Assembly: GCA_910585345.1 (NCBI GenBank)
Contig: CAJUDS010000003.1
Coordinates: forward strand, 1 to 64,000
Origin: an uncultured Lachnospiraceae bacterium
GTDB taxonomy: Bacteria; Bacillota; Clostridia; Lachnospirales; Lachnospiraceae
Direction: 5' to 3'
DNA: 64,000 bases
Part shown: one piece after another, positions 7,982 through 16,097 of the stretch
Layout: each line of letters starts with the position of its first letter
Position numbering within the stretch: the first letter of the stretch is position 1
Notes under the pieces: model-generated
What the model was told of the DNA's origin: nothing
Databases searched by the model: none
The model's input: the letters and a program-made list of their open reading frames with translations, nothing else
Made by a program: the position numbers and the translations under genes

Positions 7982-9295
7982 TTACCAGTATTTTAACTGT
8001 TCCCACTCTTCCCGCAGGCTATCCCACTTTGTAAGTTCTTCCTGTTGTGCCGATTTATCCGCATATCCTGTATCTGCAAACAGACTGTTCAGCACTTCTA
8101 TATACTGCCGTTCATATTCCTCTACCGCATTTTTCATGACTGTATCCGATTTCAGGAAAAAACTGTTATTCTGTTGAAACTGTGACAGCTCCGTTTGCAG
8201 ATATTTTCCGCACCTTTTACAAATCTGATGGTCGCACCATTTTTTCAGTATTTTAAGATAACCCAAGTATAACAAAATAATTACCAGTAGTACAACGATG
8301 AGCCACAATCCAAGACCGATAAGCAGGAGATGAATGTAACTGATCACTGATTCTAAAGCTTTTCCGGATAAAGATTTAACAGCCTTCTTGCCAAGTTCCC
8401 CCGCCATATCCTTTAACAACAAATCTTCATTTTCTTCCACCTGTTCGGCGCTCTCCAAAGTCTGCCTACTCTGCTCCTGCCGTACCACAACCGTCGCCGT
8501 AAACAGGCATATCAAAACAACCAGCGGCACCCACGCCAGCAGTTTTCTTTTACGTACCAATTTTGCAACGATTCCCTTCACTGTATCCTTTGTTCTCTGT
8601 CCAAAAGATATCAGGTCATCGCCTCCCATATCTGCTGTCTGCGCTTCTCCCAGCACTCTTTGATCGATGCCATTGCGGCGTGCTTCATACTCCAGACAAA
8701 ACTTTTCATTGCCGACGTCCTGCCTGTAGCCGCCTATACTTTGAAACATACTCCTCATATGATCCAGCATATACCCATAATTGTTGCGGATACTTTGTAA
8801 CAGCTCCTCGACCATCTCCAGCACATCTTTTTCAAAGGATAGCCTGCACTTTTCAAAAAACGCTAAATACAGATCCTCATTTTTCAATTCTTCCAGATGC
8901 GCCCTCACATGGCAAATCTCAGAGATCTGCCAATACATCTTTCGGATAACAGTATTCTTTCGTTCTGCCATACCCTCCACAGAAGAGAAATTTTCCGTAT
9001 GGCATCTTTGCGCCATTTTCCTGACCTGCATTTTCACTTCTTCCACGGATACTTCTTCTATGGCATTATCCTGTTGTACCTCAGCCGGAACCAGCTTTCC
9101 CTCAATGCTCTCCATCAGTTCTTCTATGGTGCGATTGATCCTAGCCCAGTCCACATCGTTGGAGGATGCCTGTTGCTTACATTCCTCCAGCTCATCCAAA
9201 ATCCGCATGGGCAGTTTTTGTTCCTTTGCATATTGCTCCAATTCCTTGATCCACGCAATGGTCTTTATCTGTCTTTCGTCCTTCTTCATTCTCAT
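7982..9295 (-). CDS. membrane-anchored coiled-coil protein of dynamin-like operon
   Basis: This 437-aa protein is not one I recognise. A long helical, charged N-terminal region (about 1-235) is followed by a first membrane segment (LLAWVPLVVLICLFTATVVV), a short extracytoplasmic loop of about 55 residues, and a second membrane segment (LLLIGLGLWLIVVLLVIILL). A cytoplasmic tail contains CDHQICKRCG, a possible metal site. The predicted topology is both ends inside. It lies between the dynamin-like GTPase and the zinc-ribbon gene, only 40 bases from the former, so it is likely the membrane partner of the GTPase. The ATG at 9295 has an AGG site; a TTG at 9319 is an alternative start. Confidence 0.7.
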   Translation of the reverse strand: MRMKKDERQIKTIAWIKELEQYAKEQKLPMRILDELEECKQQASSNDVDWARINRTIEELMESIEGKLVPAEVQQDNAIEEVSVEEVKMQVRKMAQRCHTENFSSVEGMAERKNTVIRKMYWQISEICHVRAHLEELKNEDLYLAFFEKCRLSFEKDVLEMVEELLQSIRNNYGYMLDHMRSMFQSIGGYRQDVGNEKFCLEYEARRNGIDQRVLGEAQTADMGGDDLISFGQRTKDTVKGIVAKLVRKRKLLAWVPLVVLICLFTATVVVRQEQSRQTLESAEQVEENEDLLLKDMAGELGKKAVKSLSGKALESVISYIHLLLIGLGLWLIVVLLVIILLYLGYLKILKKWCDHQICKRCGKYLQTELSQFQQNNSFFLKSDTVMKNAVEEYERQYIEVLNSLFADTGYADKSAQQEELTKWDSLREEWEQLKYW

Positions 9296-9335
9296 TCTGA
9301 AAACCTGTTCCTTTCGCAACGTATGGATTTATGTT

Positions 9336-11246
9336 CTAAATACTTTCTATTTTCATCAGTAAATCTTCCGCCTCCTGCATACGCCGCTCCAAAAGGGGAA
9401 TCTTTTTTTCATCAATATTGACAGACATGCGAAATTCCGCAAAACAATTATCCACGTTAGCAAGTTCATTCTCAAAAATGGTGATAATCTGTCTGGTGAC
9501 CTGTTCAATCATCTCTATTCTGGTATGGTCCACCTCATTCTTGAATTGCTCTATACATTTCCGGGTATTCGCCTCCATCTTGTCCGCTGTTTTGGGATCA
9601 AAAAAACTCTTGGAAATATACCTAAACAAAGCTGCCCCGGCAATCATGCCAATTACCACCAGCCCTGCAACCACAAATGCGCCTGCACCTGCCACAACCG
9701 TAGTACCCGCAGCAGCTACCGCACCACTACCCGCAGCTACCGCGCTACTACCTGCTGCTACCGCGCCACTACCTGCTGCTACCGCGCCACTACCTGCTGC
9801 TACCGCGCCACTACCTGTCAATAAACCTGCTGCATGCAGGCCTGCCAATCCTAAACCCGCACCTGTCGCGCCACCCGCTATGCCACCCCCTACACCAGAT
9901 AATGTTTTGTGCGTCCTAATACTGGCATCATATTTTTTTCGCTCGTTCCAGATCTGCATAAACAGAGTCTCCGACGCCCCGTTCAAAGTTCGGTATAATT
10001 CCCCGGTGGAAACCACCATCTCTCTGCTCTCGTCAGACATCTTCCTACGGCTGGTGGAAAGCGTTCCGTAGAACTTGTCATTTAAAACCAAAATATTTTC
10101 TCTTTTATTAAAGTATCCTGTGGCCTCCTTAAAAACACTTTCCAGACCATGCAGGCAGCTCTTGATGGCCTCTATGGTCTTACGGTTGATGGAATCACTC
10201 ATCATGGTTTTGTAATTTTCATTGACCAAATTCAGATAATCTTCAAAATCCTCCCGTTTCTGAAATCGTTCCTTAATCTTATAGGGGTCTAATTTTGAAA
10301 TTATCTCCCGCTCATAATTGTCAATATCCTTATTGATCTCTGCTGCCACTTTTCCGATAAAGGTATCCAAAAACCTCTTATGGTTCAGCATATAGGTATC
10401 AAGCGAGCAATTAATCTTCTGCAAAATTTCAAAATCAGACACATACTGTTGTTTCCTGAGAGCAAAGGATTCTTTTAATTGGACAATGATTCTCTTCATC
10501 TCAGCCACATTCTCCATCTGCCTGTTTAACATCGGATTTTTACCCACCACGTTGTCCCTGATATAGGCACGCGCCTCATCGATTGCCACAATGTCCCCGC
10601 GGGTAGTTTCTTTGTAATGACTGATTGGGAACAGTGGCGCGAATATCCCGCTTTCTTCCATATAATTTTTCAGTTTCTCTACATTGCTATGTAGGTCTTT
10701 CTCGGAAAGCAAATCGCACTTCGTGAGAAAAAATATCATTCTTTTCTGCGGACAACCTTCCAGAACATCCCAAAGCTTCGGGCTCCTGATATGTTCTGCC
10801 GCAAAAACAACAAAAACCGCGCTGCTTCTCTCTATCTGTTCTTTTACCTTCTTTCTGGATTCCTCCGTAAACCGATTGATTCCTTTGGTATCCACAATGG
10901 AAATACCCCTCATATTTTCCATTGTGACAAACTTCTTCTGGACACCGTCCACCGGAGATGTTGTCAGTTCCTGTTCTCCCCAGCGATATTCGCATATTTC
11001 TCCGGAAAACTCATCCGAAAACGATGTCATCTCCTGAAAGAGAGCATTCAAAAGACTGGTTTTGCCGGCTCCTTCTTCTCCCAAAACCAGATATGCAGTG
11101 TTGTCAGCCATCTTTTTGAAACTGTTTTTTACCTTTTCCTTCTCCTCTGTGGCATCACTATCCTGCAATAAAATCCTAAAATCCTCAAACAGATCATTTA
11201 GCATAATCTGATTCTTTTTCTCACATAAGATATTTACTGTTTCCAC
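9336..11246 (-). CDS. dynamin-like GTPase
   Basis: This 636-aa protein is a large GTPase of the bacterial dynamin-like type. The P-loop GEEGAGKTS is at 56-64, the switch II motif DTKG at 119-122 and TKCD at 175-178. A helical stalk-like region covers about 230-430, and an Ala/Gly-rich hydrophobic segment (about 440-545) probably inserts in the membrane, as the paddle does in bacterial dynamin-like proteins. Part of that segment is five heptads encoded by a 21-nt tandem repeat. The start is GTG with an AGGTGA site. It heads a three-gene operon with its own regulated promoter. The biological role (membrane remodelling, stress or phage defence) is not shown by the sequence. Confidence 0.8.
   Translation of the reverse strand: METVNILCEKKNQIMLNDLFEDFRILLQDSDATEEKEKVKNSFKKMADNTAYLVLGEEGAGKTSLLNALFQEMTSFSDEFSGEICEYRWGEQELTTSPVDGVQKKFVTMENMRGISIVDTKGINRFTEESRKKVKEQIERSSAVFVVFAAEHIRSPKLWDVLEGCPQKRMIFFLTKCDLLSEKDLHSNVEKLKNYMEESGIFAPLFPISHYKETTRGDIVAIDEARAYIRDNVVGKNPMLNRQMENVAEMKRIIVQLKESFALRKQQYVSDFEILQKINCSLDTYMLNHKRFLDTFIGKVAAEINKDIDNYEREIISKLDPYKIKERFQKREDFEDYLNLVNENYKTMMSDSINRKTIEAIKSCLHGLESVFKEATGYFNKRENILVLNDKFYGTLSTSRRKMSDESREMVVSTGELYRTLNGASETLFMQIWNERKKYDASIRTHKTLSGVGGGIAGGATGAGLGLAGLHAAGLLTGSGAVAAGSGAVAAGSGAVAAGSSAVAAGSGAVAAAGTTVVAGAGAFVVAGLVVIGMIAGAALFRYISKSFFDPKTADKMEANTRKCIEQFKNEVDHTRIEMIEQVTRQIITIFENELANVDNCFAEFRMSVNIDEKKIPLLERRMQEAEDLLMKIESI
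9712..9816. repeat. 21-nt tandem repeat, five copies
   Basis: Five head-to-tail 21-nt units inside the dynamin-like gene encode GSGAVAA heptads on the minus strand. The three units at 9754-9816 are identical, while the first two (9712-9753) differ at a few positions. In-frame expansion or contraction would lengthen or shorten the membrane-insertion segment. Confidence 0.9.
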
Positions 11247-11293
11247 CTTCTCACCTGCTTTTCCTTTTTCGACATAATATGCATTTCTTTTTC

Positions 11294-11322
11294 AGTATAG
11301 CCCGATACCGGGCATTACGCAA
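11294..11322 (-). promoter_or_regulatory. promoter with operator for the dynamin-like operon
   Basis: On the minus strand TTGCGT (11317-11322) and TATACT (11294-11299) are separated by exactly 17 bp, and the spacer contains the palindrome GCCCG-GTAT-CGGGC (11300-11313). A dimeric repressor bound there would block RNA polymerase. The adjacent divergent XRE gene at 11405 is the obvious candidate regulator, but this is inference. Confidence 0.6.
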
Positions 11323-11404
11323 GACTTTTTTCGTACGTATCCTTATATCATACCTACAACAAACAGGACTTTTACAAGCTGCAATAGGATGATGGAGAGA
11401 TAAA

Positions 11405-11611
11405 ATGATCGTATATACAAATCTTTGGGAAACTTTAAAGAAACGCGGTATCTCACAATATAAACTGATAAACACCTATGGAATCAGTACCGGCCAGCTT
11501 GATCGGCTGCGCAAAAATGAAAGTGTCAGTACCAATACGCTTGATAAATTATGCAACGTTCTGGATTGCGGGCTATATGATATCGCGGAATATATAAAAG
11601 ATACGCCTTGA
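11405..11611 (+). CDS. XRE family (Cro/CI-type HTH) regulator
   Basis: A 68-aa protein that is essentially one Cro/CI-type helix-turn-helix domain: LWETLKKRGISQYKL, ISTGQLDRLRKNESVS (recognition helix) and TLDKLCNVLDCGLYDIAEY are standard for the family of small clostridial XRE regulators. It has a GGAGAG ribosome site 5 bases before the ATG. It is divergent from the dynamin-like operon, whose promoter contains a palindromic operator 82 bp away, so it may repress it. Confidence 0.85.
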   Translation: MIVYTNLWETLKKRGISQYKLINTYGISTGQLDRLRKNESVSTNTLDKLCNVLDCGLYDIAEYIKDTP

Positions 11612-11716
11612 TGACTATACAAAGGCATGATACACTTGAGCCATGATTTGAATAATATAGGTAATTACAAAACAAGTTCGTAATTCTGATTGAGAAAGCG
11701 GTAAGAATTAAGTGCT

Positions 11717-11796
11717 TGTAGTGGTCAAACATTTTTGTAACATTGCCCCGAAAAATTATGCTTTATTTGTATAACTGTTTCGCTTTGACCACTACA
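11717..11796. repeat. MITE-like 80-bp inverted-repeat element
   Basis: A perfect 13-bp inverted repeat (TGTAGTGGTCAAA at 11717-11729, its complement at 11784-11796) encloses 54 bp of AT-rich sequence. There is no obvious target-site duplication. It lies 6 bp beyond the stop of the alpha/beta hydrolase gene and could equally serve as that operon's terminator hairpin, although the loop is large for that. Confidence 0.5.
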
Positions 11797-11802
11797 GTCT
11801 TC

Positions 11803-12747
11803 TTATTCCAAACCTGCATTGAGGAAATCTTCAATTTTGTCAAAAGGAATCCTGTCTATTCGATCATAAAGGTCAATATGCTCGGCGTCCTCCACCACAT
11901 ACATCTCCTTCGGCTCAAGAGCCTTTTCATATGCATTGTCGCTGAAAAAGCGTGAGTGCGCCCTGTCCCCGACAATAAACAGAATCGGACGGGGAGAAAT
12001 CTCATCCAGATGAGTAAGCAGGTCAAAATTGATAAACGGAATATTGCTCGTGGTAGTAAATCCTCCCCTTGCACGTTCATGATGCCCGCGCTTTACGGCA
12101 TAGAAGCGGAGCCATTCGGCAGCGGGTTCTTCTACTCCCGCCGGAACTTCATCATACGGTGTTTCCGGAAAAGCAGGAACATATTCCGGCAGATATCCAT
12201 TTTCCGCATCCGCCCAGCGCTGCATAGCAAGCGCTTTTTTGGCCTCCAGAATCTGTTCCGGTGTCTGCATCATTCTCGCCGCCTCGCTCATATCATACAT
12301 GCTTGCCGTGATCACCGCCTTGATTCTCGTATCCACCTGCGCGGCCGACAGTGCAAATCCGCCGCTCCCGCAGATGCCAAGAACTGCTATCTTCTCCCGG
12401 TCAACGAAAGACTGCAGACCGAGATAATCAACACCCGCACTGAAGTTTTCAGTGAACAGTTCAGGGGAAGAAACATGACGCGGTTCTCCCTCACTTTCCC
12501 CCATATAGCAGGGATCGAAAGTCAGCGCTATAAAGCCGCGCTCTGCCAGCCCGTTTGCATATACGCACGGTCCCTGCTCCTTTACGCCTCCATAGGGAGC
12601 GCCAATAATAACCGCCGTGTACTTCTGCGTTTTATCCAAGTCCTTTGCCATATACAAATCGCCCGCAAGCATCAGTCCATAACGGTTTGGGTAGCGTACG
12701 TGAATCCGGTCTACGCTTTTTTCTAATTTACAAATATAATCACTCAT
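11803..12747 (-). CDS. alpha/beta hydrolase (YcjY/dienelactone hydrolase-like)
   Basis: This 314-aa enzyme has an alpha/beta-hydrolase fold. An oxyanion-region block (VIIGAPYGGVKEQGP) is followed by FDPCYMGESEG, then the nucleophile elbow GICGSGG. Here the position expected for Ser is Cys, as in dienelactone hydrolases and the YcjY group. Near the C terminus are the acid (FIVGDRAHS) and the catalytic histidine (VEDAEHIDLYD). The substrate is unknown; it is likely a small ester or lactone. The ATG overlaps the stop of a 43-codon ORF by ATGA. It is the last gene of the LysR-linked operon. Confidence 0.85.
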   Translation of the reverse strand: MSDYICKLEKSVDRIHVRYPNRYGLMLAGDLYMAKDLDKTQKYTAVIIGAPYGGVKEQGPCVYANGLAERGFIALTFDPCYMGESEGEPRHVSSPELFTENFSAGVDYLGLQSFVDREKIAVLGICGSGGFALSAAQVDTRIKAVITASMYDMSEAARMMQTPEQILEAKKALAMQRWADAENGYLPEYVPAFPETPYDEVPAGVEEPAAEWLRFYAVKRGHHERARGGFTTTSNIPFINFDLLTHLDEISPRPILFIVGDRAHSRFFSDNAYEKALEPKEMYVVEDAEHIDLYDRIDRIPFDKIEDFLNAGLE

Positions 12748-12875
12748 AATTCCATCTCCTTTTCGTTTTCTACAGGTTTTTCAATAGAAAATGTAACCGT
12801 GACATCCCCGTCTCCAAATACATCCAATATAAGTGGATTTTCAACAAGCAGCGCTGCTACTATTTTTCGTTTCAA
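12744..12875 (-). CDS. small ORF coupled to the hydrolase gene (43 aa)
   Basis: A TTG codon preceded by GGAGAGG opens a 43-codon frame that ends in TGA overlapping the hydrolase ATG (ATGA, 12744-12747). The peptide contains NPLILDVFGDGDVTVTFS, a beta-strand-like pattern resembling the end of a larger domain. It may be a genuine small protein or the C-terminal stub of a lost gene whose translation still feeds the hydrolase gene. Too short for routine gene calling; uncertain. Confidence 0.35.
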   Translation of the reverse strand: MKRKIVAALLVENPLILDVFGDGDVTVTFSIEKPVENEKEMEL

Positions 12876-12922
12876 ATTTTATACCTCTCCAACCGCCATT
12901 TTTATTCATAGAGTTCTTGCCT

Positions 12923-13819
12923 TTATGCGATCGCCCTGCCGGATTTTGATTTGCCGCAGCAGGACGGCGAATTTCTCTGCATCTGCTCACAGACAATAAT
13001 CTCACCCTTTGACGACGCATCATCACGGATCACCTCGCTCACAGAAGGTACATAGATTTTTCCGGAGAGCGGATTTTTAATGCTGTCAACCGGTGTCGTG
13101 ATACAAGCCTCCACCTCAGACTTTTCGAAGCACAGATCCGTATCTTTCATCTCGCAGTGGATCAGTTTTAAGTTTTTGCAATAACAAAGTGGCTGTGTTC
13201 CCATAATCTTACAATTTTCCAGTGTCAGCCCATTCGAATACCATGCAAGATACTCCCCCTTCATTGTACTGTTGCGTACGATTATATTTTCACCATGCCA
13301 AAATGCATCTTTGGTATCAAAGGTACAGTTTTCGAAAACCGCATTTTTAATATACTGAAAAGAATACTTACCTTTGAAAGTTACCCCACTGAAGACAAGA
13401 TTTTCAGACCGCAGCATAAAGTATTCGCTGACCGCAGCAGTGTCTTCCATGCGAATACCCCGCACCGACCAGCCAAATTCAGAAGAAATAATATCACAGT
13501 CCCGAATGACCACATCGCTGCACTCCCGCAGCGCTTTGATTCCATGCATCTTCGTATCCGCAATCTCTATATGGTCGGAATACCAGAGGGACGCACGACA
13601 AGACTCTGTCATCTCGCAGCCAGAAATTTTAAGTCCATGGTCATGCCAAAACGGATAGCGCAGGTTAAAAAAACAGTTTTCCGCCTCTACACCGGAACAT
13701 TCTTTCAAAGCGCTTTCCCCGTCTGCCGGACCGTCAAAAGAACAATCTTTTACCAGTACGCCTTCGCTCCCATAAAGAGCCCTTTCCTTATCAAAAGTCT
13801 GATTTTCAATGATTTTCAT
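12923..13819 (-). CDS. DUF3737 family protein (right-handed beta-helix)
   Basis: The 298-aa product matches the DUF3737 family. Short repeated units such as LKECSGVEAENCFF, LRECSDVVIRDCDI and IKNAVFENCTF recur about every 20-22 residues, which is the pattern of a parallel beta-helix. The signature PFWHDHGLKISGCEM and DAFWHGENIIVRNS blocks are present. The last 20 or so residues (CCGKSKSGRAIA end) are a variable tail. It lies in the LysR-linked operon between the 87-aa gene and the small ORF. The biochemical role of the family is not known. Confidence 0.85.
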   Translation of the reverse strand: MKIIENQTFDKERALYGSEGVLVKDCSFDGPADGESALKECSGVEAENCFFNLRYPFWHDHGLKISGCEMTESCRASLWYSDHIEIADTKMHGIKALRECSDVVIRDCDIISSEFGWSVRGIRMEDTAAVSEYFMLRSENLVFSGVTFKGKYSFQYIKNAVFENCTFDTKDAFWHGENIIVRNSTMKGEYLAWYSNGLTLENCKIMGTQPLCYCKNLKLIHCEMKDTDLCFEKSEVEACITTPVDSIKNPLSGKIYVPSVSEVIRDDASSKGEIIVCEQMQRNSPSCCGKSKSGRAIA

Positions 13820-13849
13820 TCCTGTTTACCTCCCGAATTTTTTAATATT

Positions 13850-14113
13850 TCATCGTGCCTGTTTCATTCTATTTGTAATCTGGTAAACCAGATAATCCAG
13901 ACAGTCAATCTGCCTTTCTTCCTCGTGTACCTTCCTGAGAATATTTTTTCTATGTTCTTCCAGCAAACCAAGCTGGTCTTTCCAATTGCCCCGGTCAAAA
14001 TACTCCATGAAACACCGAATGATATCCGGGCTGCATCCTGCATCTCTTAAATTCTGAACCACGGCTTCTTTGGAATCATATCCTATTGTCTGTTCCCTCC
14101 TCATTTCCCTCAT
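13850..14113 (-). CDS. conserved hypothetical protein (87 aa)
   Basis: A helical 87-aa protein with the pattern LRDAGCSPDIIRCFMEYFDRG, then LLEEHRKNILRKVHEEERQIDCLDYL. I recall similar short proteins beside DUF3737 and redox genes in Lachnospiraceae; no function is assigned. It lies 31 bp downstream of the lipoprotein gene and 30 bp upstream of DUF3737, so it is part of the same operon. Confidence 0.65.
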   Translation of the reverse strand: MREMRREQTIGYDSKEAVVQNLRDAGCSPDIIRCFMEYFDRGNWKDQLGLLEEHRKNILRKVHEEERQIDCLDYLVYQITNRMKQAR

Positions 14114-14144
14114 CCCTTTTATTGCGCTTATTCACTGTCACTGA

Positions 14145-14465
14145 TCACAACAATTCTGTTCCCCATCCTTCCAGTACCGGATTGTTCCGGACGGCCTCTA
14201 AAAACGCCTCCGAATAATCAAAATATCCTACCGGAGTATATGCAGCCGGAATCTCGGCATCCTCATAAAAAAGGATGATACGGCTCGGTTCAGAATAATA
14301 TACTGTCCCGACGGTTTCTGTCTGCGAAGCGGCCCCCTGTCTTTCTTCTGCATAACCATTTACTGTCGTGACCGAACCTTCGGATGCTGAAGAATTGCCA
14401 CATCCAACCAGCAATATGCCTATGGTAAGGACCATACCCAGCGCTGTCAAAGCATTCTTTTTCAT
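14145..14465 (-). CDS. lipoprotein, cyclophilin-like-associated
   Basis: This 106-aa protein starts with a lipoprotein signal peptide (MKKNALTALGMVLTIG ... lipobox LVGC, Cys22). The C-terminal half (SRIILFYEDAEIPAAYTPVGY, then NPVLEGWG) resembles a segment seen in clostridial secreted cyclophilin-like-fold proteins. It is therefore probably a short or partial version of such a lipoprotein, anchored outside the membrane. It is the first gene of the operon running to the hydrolase. A 28-bp motif shared with the promoter of the other lipoprotein gene lies 87 bp upstream. Confidence 0.6.
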   Translation of the reverse strand: MKKNALTALGMVLTIGILLVGCGNSSASEGSVTTVNGYAEERQGAASQTETVGTVYYSEPSRIILFYEDAEIPAAYTPVGYFDYSEAFLEAVRNNPVLEGWGTELL

Positions 14466-14551
14466 AATGTGTCCTCCATTCTTTTTCCTATTGGAAAAGG
14501 TCTCCTTCCCTTTCCTTTGATTTCATTTTATTCTCTCTTTTTCCCAATAGC

Positions 14552-14579
14552 AAATACTTATATTGAATCAATTTCAATA
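14552..14579 (-). promoter_or_regulatory. shared 28-bp regulatory box, copy 1
   Basis: AAATACTTATATT-NN-ATCA-N-T-N-TCAATA on the plus strand matches copy 2 at 16644-16671 at 24 of 28 positions. It contains ATTGAA-TCA-ATTTCAAT-like dyad symmetry. Read on the minus strand both copies share AATATAAGTATTT, which supplies a -10 (TATAAG) with no good -35, as expected for a LysR-activated promoter. Confidence 0.55.
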
Positions 14580-14622
14580 GAAAAAATCTATTTATTAATT
14601 TTACTAAATACGCCACTGCCCT

Positions 14623-14992
14623 TTAAGAATATCCCGGCAAATCATCTGAAAAAATCCGATAAGCATACTCTTCCGGATCGTAAACCACAAGTTGTCCTTC
14701 GCTGTCCGATTCCTGCCCGCTTGTTTCATATGCAGAATAAATAAGTTTCTGTACCCCCGTTTTCTCCACAAGGTTCAGACTGTCGATCTCATTTGATAAC
14801 TGTGTGATATCCGAAACCTGCGATACCCAGACCGCCAAGTCTCCAAAGCAAAGCCGCCCCATTTCTTCCCTTACATACCGGGTGGAGCTGTCCCATACGG
14901 TAAGCACAACCGCAAGGGAAAGAGAAATCATAAATAACATTACAAAAATGCCGAATAGATTGCCTTTCTGTCTCCTGGTATACGCTTTTCAT
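14623..14992 (-). pseudogene. FtsX-type ABC transporter permease, N-terminal fragment
   Basis: The reading frame encodes a first membrane segment (FVMLFMISLSLAVVLTVW) and the start of an extracytoplasmic MacB-like domain (FGDLAVWVSQVSDI, EKTGVQKLIYSAYETSG, DPEEYAYRIFSDDL) typical of large FtsX permeases of about 800 aa. It stops after about 120 codons. The likely start ATG at 14992 is out of frame with the rest by one base within an A-run (ATGAAAAGCG), so the gene is frameshifted at its beginning and truncated at its end. Confidence 0.6.
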
Positions 14993-14999
14993 AAAATCT

Positions 15000-16097
15000 T
15001 CATTTCCACCTGTACACCACCTTACCATGACAACCGTGAAATCCCCCTCGTAAATTTCTATCCGGCATAATCTCATCCACAAAACGAACATAAAACTGCA
15101 CATAGGTTAATTTCTTTTCCGATAAAATTTCCTTCATCCTTGCCAGAACCGCAAGACGCACATCCCTCTGTCTGCCGACATCCGTTACTTCGGCCAGCAT
15201 TTCAAAAGCATTTTCATCAATCTGACGGAACTGGTAATCCCGCAGCCCTTCCACGCAAAACCCTTCCACGGCCAGCGGATGCAGGAAATCTCTGCCTCCT
15301 TTTCCATCCGCAAACCAAAGAATATCTTCATCACGCCCCAGAAGAATCTCCGCCCTCGTAAACGGACTTCCTGCAGGCGGCTCCTTTAACGCCAGATGGT
15401 CCGAAATCCGGTATCGAATCAACGGCTGCGCAAAATTGTAGAGGGATGTCAGATACATAGCGCCGTTTACCACCTCTATCAGATTCAAGTCGTCAAATAA
15501 AATCATTCCTTCCTCATCTTCTGTTTCCACACCAAGCGCCAGAGATTCACTGGCTCCATAAAAATTCACTACTTCAGCACGAAAAACATTTTTCAGAAAG
15601 CGGCGCAGTCCCGGGCTAAGAGGTTCCCCGCAGAAAATAACTCTCTTTACGTTCACCTGCACTCTGCCACGGTTTACGAGTTCCCCTAATATTTTGATTG
15701 CTGAAGGATACCCAATGATGATATCCGGTCGGAAAGAAGATGTGATTTTCACCCATTCTTCTAATGGAGTATTGATATCCAGATATTTCTGGCTCGCCCC
15801 AACTCCCCGGATTCCATCTCCAACGGCCATCGCGCCTCCATATCGCCCACCCGTTGCTGCAATGTAAAAGGTTTTACTTTCCACTGCGTCCTCTTCATCG
15901 AATTTCCGAAGCTCTGCCTGCTTCAAACCAGGTACAGTCACCAATTCATCGAAATGTTCCATAAGGATTTTCTGATCAATAGTTGGAAAAGACGACAACG
16001 GAAGTTATGAAATCCGCTCTTCCGTAATCCCCGCCTCTGTAAACGTACGATAATAATAGCCCGAATACAAGTCCAATAAAACTTTTGCATAATTCAT
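15000..16097 (-). pseudogene. PaaK-like (phenylacetate-CoA ligase) gene, degenerate
   Basis: From an ATG at 16097 with an AGGAGG site, the frame reads MNYAKVLLDLYSGYYYRTF..., meets an in-frame TAA at 16005-16007, and then continues in the same frame as 332 codons of a PaaK/coenzyme F390 synthetase-like adenylate-forming enzyme. Seen are PTIDQKILMEHFDELVT, IAATGGRYGGAMAVGDG, IIIGYPSAIKILGEL, FYGASESLALGVE and YNFAQPLIRYRISD. The segment that should hold the ATP-binding SSGSTGKP loop, between FDEEDAVESK and YIAATGGRYGG, is missing. The intact family is about 430 aa. A nonsense codon plus loss of the P-loop make an active enzyme very unlikely. Confidence 0.75.
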
